Shown here one piece after another: positions 1 through 6,445 of a stretch of 6,775 bases of DNA. The stretch's first letter is position 1, and every line of letters begins with the position of its first letter. The notes below the pieces were generated by a model. It worked only from the letters and a program-made list of their open reading frames with translations. It ran no database searches and was not told the DNA's origin. The stretch covers positions 1-6,775 of the forward strand of contig CALMTJ010000198.1 in assembly GCA_937872715.1 (NCBI GenBank), in the 5' to 3' direction. This DNA comes from an uncultured Methylobacteriaceae bacterium (lineage in GTDB: Bacteria > Pseudomonadota > Alphaproteobacteria > Rhizobiales > Beijerinckiaceae). The position numbers and the translations under genes are program-made.

Positions 1-348
1 CCTCGCCGTGAGGTAGTCGAGATCGATCCCGACGGTCGCGGAGGCGATGCCCTTCTCCTTCAGCAGAGTAGCGAGCGCGTCGACCGGAGTCTCCAGGAAC
101 TCGGTGTAGACGCGGATGTCGCCGATCCAGCTCTCGGCCGCCGCCTGGTTCCGTTCGATCGAGCAGATCACGAGCGCCGGATCGCCGTTGCGCGGCACGA
201 CCGCGAAGCCCTGGCGCGGGCGGATGGTCGAGAGCGTCGAGATGTAGGCGCCGGACAGGTAGGTGAAGTTCTCGGGCGCCATGCAGACGAGCGCGTCGAG
301 CTTCCCGTCCACGATGAGCGACCGGATGGCTGCGATGTTGGGCTTCAT
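1..348 (-). CDS. M24-family metallopeptidase (creatinase / Xaa-Pro aminopeptidase-like), N-terminal part, cut by window edge
   Basis: An open minus-strand frame begins at ATG 346-348 and runs without a stop to base 1, giving 116 residues. The protein starts MKPNIAAIRSLI and continues with LDALVCMAPENFTYLSG near residues 18-34. That 'D-A-L-V..P-E-N..Y-L-S-G' pattern, followed by alternating beta strands and helices (RQGFAVVP near 46-53, ALVICSIERN near 59-68), is typical of the creatinase N-terminal domain that precedes the pita-bread catalytic domain of M24 enzymes. Family members are usually about 380-400 residues, so roughly 70% is missing, including the metal ligands; activity cannot be judged. 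M24 enzymes of this architecture hydrolyse Xaa-Pro peptides, creatine or related amide bonds, usually in the cytosol. The gene lies 64 bases downstream of the COG5631-type regulator on the same strand, so an operon is likely. Its ribosome binding site is weak (GAGAAC-like). Exact substrate unknown. Confidence 0.85.
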   Translation of the reverse strand, partial: MKPNIAAIRSLIVDGKLDALVCMAPENFTYLSGAYISTLSTIRPRQGFAVVPRNGDPALVICSIERNQAAAESWIGDIRVYTEFLETPVDALATLLKEKGIASATVGIDLDYLTAR

Positions 349-412
349 GGGTGCGTTCTCGTCGCCAGGTTCGTCGGTTGGGAACGTGTCGCAGGCCGGC
401 TCGCCGCCCGCC

Positions 413-937
413 TTAGAGGGCCGTCGCGGCGCGCGCCGCTTGCTCGTAGATGCCCGAGATGGCGCGGAGCCGCTGCGTCAGCCGGGGCAGGTCGAGATCG
501 CCGTCGGCGAACACCTTGAGGGTGCCGAGGAGGCAGCCCGTCCGGATCTCGTCGTATCTCGTCAGAAGCTGCTGACCCGTCTCCGTCGCCTGAAAGAGGC
601 TCTCCTTGCCGTTCTTGTGGGTCTCGACCAGCCCGGAGCGGATCAGCTTCTTGATCGAGTACGTCACCAGGTGGACGTCCTCGATGTTGAGCGCGAAGCC
701 GATCTCGGAGGCGCGCTTGGGACGAGCCTTGCGGGAGACCATGCGGAGGATGGTGAGGTCGTTGGAGGCGAGGCCGAGCTCTCCCGTGGCTTGGCCGCAG
801 CTGACCACCCAATGGTGGAAGCTGTTCGAGGCGCTGAGGAGCGCGAGCTCGAACATGCGCAGATCCGCCATGTCCGTGCCGTGCGGATCGTCGGCCGTCC
901 TCTCCGATTGAGGGCGTCGGTGTCGGTCGGTGGGCAT
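413..937 (-). CDS. MarR-like winged-helix transcriptional regulator (COG5631 type)
   Basis: This 174-residue protein has the pattern of the COG5631 'predicted MarR-family regulator' group. A helical N-terminal segment (ELALLSASNSFHHWVVSC, about residues 30-47) is followed by LGLASNDLTILRMV (54-67). The helix-turn-helix spans about residues 76-101 (ASEIGFALNIEDVHLVTYSI plus KKLIRSG) and the wing about 103-117 (GLVETHKNGKES onward). 'NIEDVHLVTYS' with 'KKL..GLV' is characteristic of this group. Such proteins bind DNA as dimers and usually respond to a small molecule. Start choice: ATG 935-937 is preceded by GGAG five bases upstream (GGAGAGACG then ATG). A second Met at residue 23 would remove a polar, poorly conserved leader but has no comparable ribosome binding site. 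The gene diverges from the ABC importer operon and lies upstream of the M24 peptidase gene, so it may control either or both, and itself. Ligand unknown. Confidence 0.85.
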   Translation of the reverse strand: MPTDRHRRPQSERTADDPHGTDMADLRMFELALLSASNSFHHWVVSCGQATGELGLASNDLTILRMVSRKARPKRASEIGFALNIEDVHLVTYSIKKLIRSGLVETHKNGKESLFQATETGQQLLTRYDEIRTGCLLGTLKVFADGDLDLPRLTQRLRAISGIYEQAARAATAL

Positions 938-940
938 CGT

Positions 941-946
941 CTCTCC
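941..946 (-). promoter_or_regulatory. Ribosome binding site of the MarR-like regulator
   Basis: On the minus strand this reads GGAGAG, placing GGAG five bases before ATG 935-937. It supports that start over the internal Met at residue 23. Confidence 0.6.
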
Positions 947-964
947 AGCGCTCTAGCTCGTATG

Positions 965-974
965 AAATCGATTT
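965..974. promoter_or_regulatory. Perfect 10-bp palindrome AAATCGATTT, candidate operator
   Basis: AAATCGATTT equals its own reverse complement and lies 28 bases upstream of the regulator start codon, inside the AT-rich part of the divergent region. MarR-family dimers commonly bind pseudo-palindromes between divergent genes, so this is a candidate operator. The symmetry does not extend beyond 10 bases (both flanks are G on the plus strand), so it is short for a complete MarR site. Binding is an inference. Confidence 0.3.
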
Positions 975-1065
975 GCCAGCGTTTTGTCGCAATCACATCA
1001 ATAATTCGCTTGCACGTCGGGCGCCGAAATGCTTCATCTCGCCGGCCAGACCGATGTAGCGCGGC

Positions 1066-1070
1066 AGGAG
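1066..1070 (+). promoter_or_regulatory. Ribosome binding site that decides the binding-protein start
   Basis: AGGAG lies nine bases before ATG 1080-1082 and directly abuts ATG 1071-1073. The usable spacing points to 1080 as the start. The upstream ATG at 1029 has no recognisable ribosome binding site. Confidence 0.6.
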
Positions 1071-1079
1071 ATGACCGCC

Positions 1080-2639
1080 ATGACTCACGCGCAAAGCTTT
1101 CCCGCTCCGGCCGGATCGTCCTGGGCGCGTCCGTCGGCGGCGCGGCGATCTCTTCTGGCCGGGCTCCTCGCGTGCGCCGTCCCGTTCGCGCTGCCGGCCG
1201 GGCCGGCCTGGGCCGCGGAGACGACCCTCACCGTGGCGGCCGCCACCTTTCCGGACTCGCTCCAGACCGGCATCTCCACCTTCACGTCGACGAGCCTCCT
1301 CATGCAGACCTACGACCCGCTGGTCGCGCGCACGAACAAGGGCGATTACGTCCCGGCGCTGGCGGAAAGCTGGGAGCCGACGGGCCCCGACGCGTGGCGC
1401 TTCCACCTGCGCCGCGGCGTCAAGTTCCACGACGGCTCGGACTTCACGGCCGAGGACGTCAAGTTCACGCTCGACCGGATCATCGATCCGAAGACCGCCT
1501 ACGGCTTCGCCGGCCGCATCAGCCAGGTGAGCGGCGTCACGATCCTCGATCCTTACACGGTCGAGGTGCGCACGAAGGGGACGTTCCCGATCCTGCCGAA
1601 GGCGGTCGCCGACATGCCGATGGAGTCGAAGCGCTACTACGAGAAGGACGGCGCCGAGGCCGCGCGCCGCCACCCGCTCGGCACCGGCCCCTTCGTGTAC
1701 GGCAACTGGATCGCCGGCGACCGCTACGAGCTCACCGCCAACAAGCAGTATTGGGGCGGCGCCCCGAAGGTTGATCGCCTCCTGATCCGCCAGGTGCCCG
1801 AAGCCGCGACGCGCGTCGCGGCGCTCCTCTCCGGCGAGGCGCAGATCGTCGAGGAGCTGCCGATCGACGTCCTCGACCAGATCAAGGCGTCGCGGGTCGC
1901 GGCCGTCGCCAGCACGCCGACGACCGTCGGCCTCGTCCTCACCTTCGATCCGCGCAAGCCGCCCTTCGACAACCCGAAGGTGCGCGAGGCGCTCGACCTC
2001 GCGATCGACAAGGACCTGATCCTCAAGGAGATCCTGAAGGGACAGGGCGAGGTGCTGGACGGCCAGCTCCTCACCCGCGCGACCTTCGGGCACGACCCCG
2101 CGATCAGGGCGCGGCCCTACGACCCGAAGCGTGCCAAGGAGCTCCTCCAGGAGGCGAAATACGACTTCAAGACGCCGATCGCCATCACGACGCAATCGGG
2201 CAAGTACGTCTCCGACGTCGACATCTGCAACGCGGTCGCCGGCATGTTCGGCGAGGTCGGGCTCAATGCGTCCGTCAACGTGCTCGAAGGCGGCGTCTTC
2301 CTGAAGCAGTGGAACGCCAAGGAGATGGGGCCGCTCTACATGATCGGCTGGTACAGCCTCGGCGACGCGGATTTCGCGACGGTCTGGTACACGGAGGCTG
2401 GCAAGCGCACGACCTGGGTCGATGCGGAATACGAGAAGCTCTTCTCCGAGGCCCGCGCCACGAACGATTCGGCCCTTCGCGAGAAGGATTACGGCCGCAT
2501 GATGCAGATCCTCCATCAACAGACGCCGTCGATCTTCCTGTTCGGCCTGCCGAGCCTCTACGGGGTAAGCAGCAAGATCTCGGGCTTCGAGGCTGCGTCG
2601 GACAAGATCCTGCGGCTGAAGGACGTGGCGGTGCGGTAG
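1080..2639 (+). CDS. Periplasmic substrate-binding protein of a peptide/nickel-type ABC importer (SBP family 5, DppA/OppA-like)
   Basis: A 519-residue protein with the hallmarks of family 5 solute-binding proteins: YDPLV near residue 76, PALAESWEP near 90, LRRGVKFHDG at 110-119 followed by FTAEDVKFTLDRI, and PLGTGPFVYGNW near 200-211. It would capture the substrate in the periplasm and deliver it to the two permeases downstream. The N-terminus is an export signal: Arg-Arg at 22-23, a hydrophobic core about 25-41, and a good signal peptidase I site AWA|AE at 45/46. The segment ARRSLL is loosely Tat-like. In place of the usual GW..DYPDP segment it has GWYSLGDADF at 423-432; Asp429 or Asp431 could correspond to the aspartate that contacts the ligand amino group in DppA (inference). 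The start at 1080 is chosen by AGGAG spacing and gives a normal signal peptide; 1029 would add 17 residues. Length is normal for the family. The sequence alone does not tell peptide, opine, nickel-chelate or other ligand. Confidence 0.93.
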   Translation: MTHAQSFPAPAGSSWARPSAARRSLLAGLLACAVPFALPAGPAWAAETTLTVAAATFPDSLQTGISTFTSTSLLMQTYDPLVARTNKGDYVPALAESWEPTGPDAWRFHLRRGVKFHDGSDFTAEDVKFTLDRIIDPKTAYGFAGRISQVSGVTILDPYTVEVRTKGTFPILPKAVADMPMESKRYYEKDGAEAARRHPLGTGPFVYGNWIAGDRYELTANKQYWGGAPKVDRLLIRQVPEAATRVAALLSGEAQIVEELPIDVLDQIKASRVAAVASTPTTVGLVLTFDPRKPPFDNPKVREALDLAIDKDLILKEILKGQGEVLDGQLLTRATFGHDPAIRARPYDPKRAKELLQEAKYDFKTPIAITTQSGKYVSDVDICNAVAGMFGEVGLNASVNVLEGGVFLKQWNAKEMGPLYMIGWYSLGDADFATVWYTEAGKRTTWVDAEYEKLFSEARATNDSALREKDYGRMMQILHQQTPSIFLFGLPSLYGVSSKISGFEAASDKILRLKDVAVR

Positions 2640-2654
2640 GCCGCCCGGAACACC

Positions 2655-2672
2655 GCGGCCTCGCGAAGCCGC
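2655..2672 (+). other. Small intercistronic hairpin between binding-protein and permease genes
   Basis: In the 47-base gap after the binding-protein stop, GCGGC (2655-2659) pairs with GCCGC (2668-2672) around an eight-base loop whose core TCGCGA is itself palindromic. It ends one base before the permease ribosome binding site GGGAG (2674-2678). Structures in this position are known in other importers to protect the upstream mRNA or to reduce downstream expression. There is no T-run, so it is not an intrinsic terminator. A five-pair stem arises easily by chance in GC-rich DNA. Confidence 0.3.
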
Positions 2673-2673
2673 T

Positions 2674-2678
2674 GGGAG
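2674..2678 (+). promoter_or_regulatory. Ribosome binding site of the first permease
   Basis: GGGAG is followed by an eight-base spacer and then ATG 2687-2689. This fixes the permease start at 2687, although the same reading frame stays open far upstream through the binding-protein gene. Confidence 0.6.
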
Positions 2679-2686
2679 TCACCGCC

Positions 2687-3604
2687 ATGCTGAACTACGT
2701 CGCGCGCCGGCTCTTCTACGTTCCGCTCTCCATCCTCATCGTGCTCGGGGCGGCCTTCGTGGTCCTGCGCACGACCGGCAACCCCATCGACATCTTCCTC
2801 GACCCGAACCACACGCCGGAGCAGGCGAAGGCGCTCAGCGCCCGGCTCCACCTCGACCAGCCGATCCCCGTCCAGTTCGCGATTTACCTGCGCGATGTGC
2901 TGCGCGGCGATTTCGGCGAATCGCTGCAGTTCGGTGGACCGGCGATGCCGGCCGTGCTCGGACGGCTCGGCGCGACGCTGGAACTGCTCGCCGCGGCGCT
3001 CGCCGTGGCGCTCGTTCTCGGCATCGCGGGCGGGGTGGCCTGCGCCGTGTGGCGCGACCGGGTGCCCGACTTCGTGATCTCGACGCTGGCCATCGCGGCG
3101 CAATCGATGCCGAGCTTCTGGCTCGGCATCCTGCTCATCCAGATCTTCGCGGTGGACCTGCGCTGGCTCCCGACCTCCGGCCGGGGCGACCTCGCCCACC
3201 TGATCCTGCCCGCGACGACGCTCGCCGCGTTCGTGCTGCCGAACTTCGTGCTCATCACCCGCACCAGCATGCTGGAGGTGATGGGCGAGCCCTTCGTCGT
3301 CACCGGCCGGGCGAAAGGGCTGTCGGCCGCGACCCTCGTCTTCGCGCACGTCTTCCCGAACGCGCTGAACCCGATCCTCAGCTTCCTCGGCGTGCAGGTG
3401 GGCCGGCTCGTCGCCGGCTCGATCGTGACGGAGACGATCTTCTCCTGGCCGGGCATCGGCCGCCTCCTGATCGGCAGCATCTTCCAGCGCGACGTGCCGG
3501 TCGTGCTGGCGGGCGTCGTCGTCGTGAGCCTGTTCATCGTCCTCGCCAATCTCGCCGTCGACCTCCTCCTGTCGGTCAACGACCCCCGCATCCGGCTCGG
3601 CTGA
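2687..3604 (+). CDS. ABC importer inner-membrane permease, DppB/OppB-like
   Basis: A 305-residue integral membrane protein of the DppB class. It opens MLNYVARRLFYVPLS with a first membrane helix about residues 9-27. A periplasmic segment follows carrying the family pattern of a leucine-rich linker (LSARLHLDQPIPVQF, about 50-64) and LRGDFGESL (72-80). Further membrane segments lie near 98-120, 135-155, 172-190, 236-255 and 270-295. The cytoplasmic EAA-type loop that docks on an ATPase begins about residue 201 (EPFVVTGRAKGLSA, then HVFPNALNP), and the C-terminus NDPRIRLG is typical of the class. It forms half of the transmembrane channel with the next gene product. The start is set by GGGAG eight bases upstream and by the start of homology; longer in-frame translation through the binding-protein gene is spurious. 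The stop at 3602-3604 is one base before the next ATG, implying translational coupling. Confidence 0.95.
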   Translation: MLNYVARRLFYVPLSILIVLGAAFVVLRTTGNPIDIFLDPNHTPEQAKALSARLHLDQPIPVQFAIYLRDVLRGDFGESLQFGGPAMPAVLGRLGATLELLAAALAVALVLGIAGGVACAVWRDRVPDFVISTLAIAAQSMPSFWLGILLIQIFAVDLRWLPTSGRGDLAHLILPATTLAAFVLPNFVLITRTSMLEVMGEPFVVTGRAKGLSAATLVFAHVFPNALNPILSFLGVQVGRLVAGSIVTETIFSWPGIGRLLIGSIFQRDVPVVLAGVVVVSLFIVLANLAVDLLLSVNDPRIRLG

Positions 3605-3605
3605 C

Positions 3606-4457
3606 ATGCGGCGGCGGCTCTTCGGCACGCGGTTCAAGGTCGGGCTCGGGGCCGGCATCCTCCTGTGCATCTGCCTCGCCGCGATCTTCGCGCCGTATCT
3701 CGCGCCCTACGATCCCTACCAGCAGAGCCTGGTGCGCCGGCTGAAGCCGCCGGCCTTCATGGAGGGCGGCTCGCTCCGCAACCTGCTCGGGACGGACAAT
3801 TACGGCCGCGACCTCCTGTCCCGGCTGATCTACGGCTCGCGCATCTCGATCCTGGTCGGCCTCGCGTCCATGGCGCTGTCCTGCACGATCGGCACGGTCG
3901 CGGGCCTGTTCGCGGGCTTCAAGGGCGGCCGCACCGAACAGGCGATCATGCGCTTCGCGGACGCGCATTCCGCCTTCCCGGACATCCTCCTCGCCATCAT
4001 CATGACGGCGGCGCTCGGCGGCAGCGCCCTGAACCTGATCCTCGTCCTCGGCATCTCGGGCTGGATGATCTACGCGCGGCTCGTCTTCGGGCTGACGCGC
4101 TCGCTGCGGGAGCGCTCCTTCGTGGAGGCCGCCGCCTCCTACGGCGGCAGCGACCGGTATATCGTGTTCCGGCACATCCTGCCCCAGGTCGTGCCGGTGC
4201 TGACGGTCGTGGCGACGCTGCAGGTCGCGCAGATGATCCTCCAGGAGGCCGCGCTCTCCTTCCTCGGTCTCGGCTTGCCGCCGCCCGCCGCGACCTGGGG
4301 CAACATCCTGGCGGAGGGACGCGACCGCCTGTTCGGGGCGCCCTGGATCGCGCATTGCTCCGGCGTCGCGATCATCCTGGTCGTGTTCAGCGTGAACATG
4401 CTCGGCAACGGGCTCAGGGAGGCGCTCGACCCCAAGGCCGCCGGGGCGGCCCGGTGA
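3606..4457 (+). CDS. ABC importer inner-membrane permease, DppC/OppC-like
   Basis: A 283-residue DppC-class permease, partner of the preceding DppB-like protein. The short N-terminal cytoplasmic part (MRRRLFGTRFKVG) leads into the first membrane helix about 12-30, ending in the class-typical FAPYLAPYDP. The signature LGTDNYGRDLLSRLIYGSR lies at about 61-79, and the membrane domain follows. The EAA loop that contacts the ATPases is near 172-200 (FVEAAASYGGSDRYIVFRHI, then LPQVVPVL). The late motif SFLGLGLPPPAATWGNIL and the C-terminal NMLGNGLREALDP are standard for this class. Length is normal. The start ATG 3606 is only one base after the upstream stop, so initiation probably depends on coupling. 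At the other end the stop TGA 4455-4457 overlaps a GTG that is the likely start of the first ATPase gene. Confidence 0.95.
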   Translation: MRRRLFGTRFKVGLGAGILLCICLAAIFAPYLAPYDPYQQSLVRRLKPPAFMEGGSLRNLLGTDNYGRDLLSRLIYGSRISILVGLASMALSCTIGTVAGLFAGFKGGRTEQAIMRFADAHSAFPDILLAIIMTAALGGSALNLILVLGISGWMIYARLVFGLTRSLRERSFVEAAASYGGSDRYIVFRHILPQVVPVLTVVATLQVAQMILQEAALSFLGLGLPPPAATWGNILAEGRDRLFGAPWIAHCSGVAIILVVFSVNMLGNGLREALDPKAAGAAR

Positions 4458-5464
4458 CCGGCATCGCCCCGATGGCGGACGCGCCGCTCCTCTCCGTGCG
4501 GGACCTCACGGTCCGGTTCCGGTCCGGCCGGGGCGCCGTCACCGCGATCGACCGGGTGAGCTTCGACGTCGCGCGCGGGCGGGTGCTGGGACTCGTCGGC
4601 GAGTCCGGCAGCGGCAAGAGCGTCACGGCCTTGGCGCTGATGCGCCTCCTGCCGCCCGACCTCGCCGCCGTCGCGGGCGAGGTCCGGTTCGACGGCCGCG
4701 ACCTCGTCGCCCTGCCCGAGCGCGAGATGAGGCGGGTGCGGGGGCGCCACGTCTCCATGATCTTCCAGGAGCCGATGACGTCCTTGAACCCGATCGCGTC
4801 GATCGGGCGCCAGATCTGCGAGCCGTTGCGGCTGCATCTCGGCCTCGGCCGCAGGGCCGCCCGGGAGCGCGCCGCCGAGCTCCTGGCCATGGTCGCGATC
4901 CCGGAGCCGCGCCGGCGGCTCGACCAGTACCCGCACGAATTGTCGGGCGGCATGCGCCAGCGGGTGGTGATCGCGATGGCGATCGCCTGCGAGCCCCGCC
5001 TCGTCATCGCGGACGAGCCGACGACGGCGCTCGACGTGACCACGCAAGCCCAGATCCTCGACCTGCTGCGCGATCTCCAGAGCCGGCTCGGAATGGCGAT
5101 CATCATGATCACGCACGACCTCGGCGTGGTGGCGGAGTTCGCCGACGACGTGCAGGTCATGTATGCGGGACGCGGCGTCGAGCGGGCGGGCGTGCGGGAG
5201 GTGTTCGGGCATCCGCGCCACCCGTACACGGGCGGGCTCCTGCGCAGCATCCCGGATTTCGAGGCCGACCAGGATCGGCTCATCGGCATCGACGGCACGG
5301 TGCCGAGCCTCGCGAACCTGCCGCCCGGCTGCGCCTACGCGCCCCGCTGCGAGCGAGCGCAGGAGGATTGCCGGACCGTCGTGCCTGACCTCGATATCGT
5401 GGCTCCGGCGCATCGGGCCGCGTGCTTCCACCCGCTGGGCGTCGCCCGCGAGGCGTCGCCGTGA
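4454..5464 (+). CDS. ABC importer ATPase, DppD/OppD-like
   Basis: A 336-residue ATPase that powers the importer from the cytoplasmic side. All nucleotide-binding motifs are intact: Walker A GESGSGKS at 49-56, Q-loop Gln105 (IFQEPMTSLNP), ABC signature LSGGMRQ at 163-169, Walker B LVIADE ending at Asp187-Glu188, and H-loop His221 (ITHDLGVV). The C-terminal oligopeptide/dipeptide extension is present: HPYTGGLLRSIP, then GTVPSLANLPPGC and four cysteines at 293, 299, 306 and 324 (C-x5-C-x6-C-x17-C). Related OppD/DppD proteins have been reported to hold an iron-sulfur cluster there. Start: GTG 4454-4456 overlaps the permease stop as GTGA and matches the arrangement of the next gene. ATG 4472 is the alternative, losing six residues; neither has a strong ribosome binding site. 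The same frame is open upstream through the permease gene, but that translation has no family resemblance and is a shadow. Confidence 0.93.
   Translation: MTGIAPMADAPLLSVRDLTVRFRSGRGAVTAIDRVSFDVARGRVLGLVGESGSGKSVTALALMRLLPPDLAAVAGEVRFDGRDLVALPEREMRRVRGRHVSMIFQEPMTSLNPIASIGRQICEPLRLHLGLGRRAARERAAELLAMVAIPEPRRRLDQYPHELSGGMRQRVVIAMAIACEPRLVIADEPTTALDVTTQAQILDLLRDLQSRLGMAIIMITHDLGVVAEFADDVQVMYAGRGVERAGVREVFGHPRHPYTGGLLRSIPDFEADQDRLIGIDGTVPSLANLPPGCAYAPRCERAQEDCRTVVPDLDIVAPAHRAACFHPLGVAREASP
5450..5453 (+). promoter_or_regulatory. Ribosome binding site supporting the GTG start of the second ATPase
   Basis: GAGG lies seven bases before GTG 5461-5463, inside the end of the previous gene. It supports that GTG over the in-frame ATG at 5422, which would add 13 residues without family resemblance. 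Confidence 0.5.
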
Positions 5465-6438
5465 GCCAGGGGGAACCTCTCGTCGTCGCGGCCGGCCTGC
5501 GCAAGACGTACCCGATCTTCGGCGGCACGCTCGTCAAGCGCAGGACCGGAACGGTGCACGCCGTCGACGACGTGAGCTTCGTCATCCGGCGCGGAGAGAC
5601 GCTCGGGCTCGTCGGCGAGAGCGGGTGCGGCAAGTCGACGACCGGACGGCTCGTCATGCGGCTGATCGAGCCAGATGCCGGCTCGATCCGTTTCGACAGG
5701 GTCGAGCTGACGACGCTCGGCCGGCGCCGGCGCAACGAGGGGCGCCGGCGCCTGCAGCTCATGTTCCAGGACCCGTCGAGCGCCTTCAACCCGCGGATGC
5801 GGGTCGGCCGGATCGTCTCCGAGCCGATGCGGCTCGCGGGCGCGACCGGCAAGGCGCAGCGGGACCGAGTCGCCGAGCTCCTGCCGCTCGTCGGGCTCGC
5901 GGCCGAGCAGGCCGAGCGTTTCCCGCACCAGTTCTCCGGCGGCCAGCGTCAGCGCATCGGCATCGCCCGGGCGCTCGCGCTGAGGCCTGAGCTGATCGTC
6001 TGCGACGAGCCGGTCGCGGCGCTCGACGTCTCCGTGCAGGCGCAGGTCGTCAACCTCCTCCAGGATCTGCAGGACCAGTTCGGCCTCACCTACCTGTTCA
6101 TCTCCCATGACCTTCGAGTGGTGCGGCACATCTCCGACCGCGTGGCGGTGATGTATCTCGGCCGGATCGTGGAGCTCGCGCCGACGGCCGAGCTCTACGG
6201 GTCACCCCAGCATCCCTACACGCGCATGCTGCTCGACGCCGTGCCGAAGACGAGGCCGGGAGGAGCGCGGGCCGGATCGCGAGCTGCCGGCGAGGCGAGC
6301 CTCGCGCCGGCGGCGGGGCGGCAGGGCTGCCTCTTCGCGCCCCGCTGTCCTCACGTCATGCCGCGCTGCCGGGAGGAGGTCCCGGCCTTCCGCGAGGCCG
6401 CGCCGGGCCACGTGGCGGCCTGCCACCTGCTCGGGTGA
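5461..6438 (+). CDS. ABC importer ATPase, DppF/OppF-like
   Basis: A 325-residue ATPase, the second motor subunit, expected to pair with the DppD-like protein as a heterodimer. Motifs are intact: Walker A GESGCGKS at 52-59, Q-loop Gln103 (MFQDPSSAFNP), signature FSGGQRQRIGIARAL from 158, Walker B ending at Asp182-Glu183 (LIVCDEP), D-loop AALDVS, and H-loop His216 (ISHDLRVV). The N-terminal KTYPIFGGTLVKRR is typical of the DppF/OppF subclass. The C-terminal extension has HPYTRMLLDAVP, then a Gly/Ala/Arg-rich linker (about 262-287) and four cysteines at 290, 296, 303 and 321, with spacing C-x5-C-x6-C-x17-C, identical to that of the DppD-like protein. The chosen start GTG 5461 overlaps the preceding TGA (GTGA) and has GAGG seven bases upstream. 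This is the last gene of the operon; its stop lies 27 bases from the convergent DUF4392 gene. Confidence 0.93.
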   Translation: MSQGEPLVVAAGLRKTYPIFGGTLVKRRTGTVHAVDDVSFVIRRGETLGLVGESGCGKSTTGRLVMRLIEPDAGSIRFDRVELTTLGRRRRNEGRRRLQLMFQDPSSAFNPRMRVGRIVSEPMRLAGATGKAQRDRVAELLPLVGLAAEQAERFPHQFSGGQRQRIGIARALALRPELIVCDEPVAALDVSVQAQVVNLLQDLQDQFGLTYLFISHDLRVVRHISDRVAVMYLGRIVELAPTAELYGSPQHPYTRMLLDAVPKTRPGGARAGSRAAGEASLAPAAGRQGCLFAPRCPHVMPRCREEVPAFREAAPGHVAACHLLG

Positions 6439-6445
6439 CCGCGCC

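Larger units (their letters stand above)
938..1079. promoter_or_regulatory. Divergent control region between regulator and importer operon
   Basis: These 142 bases separate two divergently transcribed genes, so they should hold promoters for both directions. Bases about 960-1012 form an AT-rich island (TATGAAATCGATTTG through CAATAATTCGC) in otherwise very GC-rich DNA, as expected for promoter and operator sequence. On the plus strand TTGCCA (973-978) could act as a -35 element, but no convincing -10 hexamer follows at 16-18 bases (CATCAA or ATCAAT are weak). I see no confident minus-strand promoter either. The region contains the perfect palindrome annotated separately. Calling it regulatory follows from the divergent layout and composition; exact promoter positions are not supported. 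Confidence 0.6.

Noticed and set aside
973..978. TTGCCA as the -35 of a plus-strand promoter
   Set aside because: No acceptable -10 hexamer lies 16-18 bases downstream; CATCAA or ATCAAT are poor, so I do not call a promoter position.
1029..1079. Upstream ATG 1029 or 1071 as start of the binding protein
   Set aside because: ATG 1029 has no ribosome binding site and would place a polar leader before the signal peptide. ATG 1071 directly abuts AGGAG, leaving no spacer. ATG 1080 fits both.
1164..1178. LLAC as a lipoprotein lipobox
   Set aside because: Cys32 lies inside the hydrophobic core, which continues to about residue 41 and ends in a good AWA|AE site. I kept it only as a stated ambiguity.
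263..1774. Plus-strand open frame (503 codons) crossing the regulator, control region and start of the binding protein
   Set aside because: It runs antisense to the regulator and out of frame with the binding protein, with Arg/Ala/Gly-rich low-complexity translation. It is a high-GC artefact.
993..2519. Long minus-strand open frame (508 codons) opposite the binding-protein gene
   Set aside because: It is antisense to a well-supported gene, is rich in Arg, Asp, Glu, Val and Leu as expected from reading GC-rich codons backwards, and has no recognisable family. The other long antisense frames opposite the permease and ATPase genes fail in the same way.
3665..5464. Apparent 599-residue protein ending in the first ATPase
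   Set aside because: Only the part from about 4454 resembles an ATPase. The upstream part is the permease gene read in the wrong frame, so this is not a fusion.
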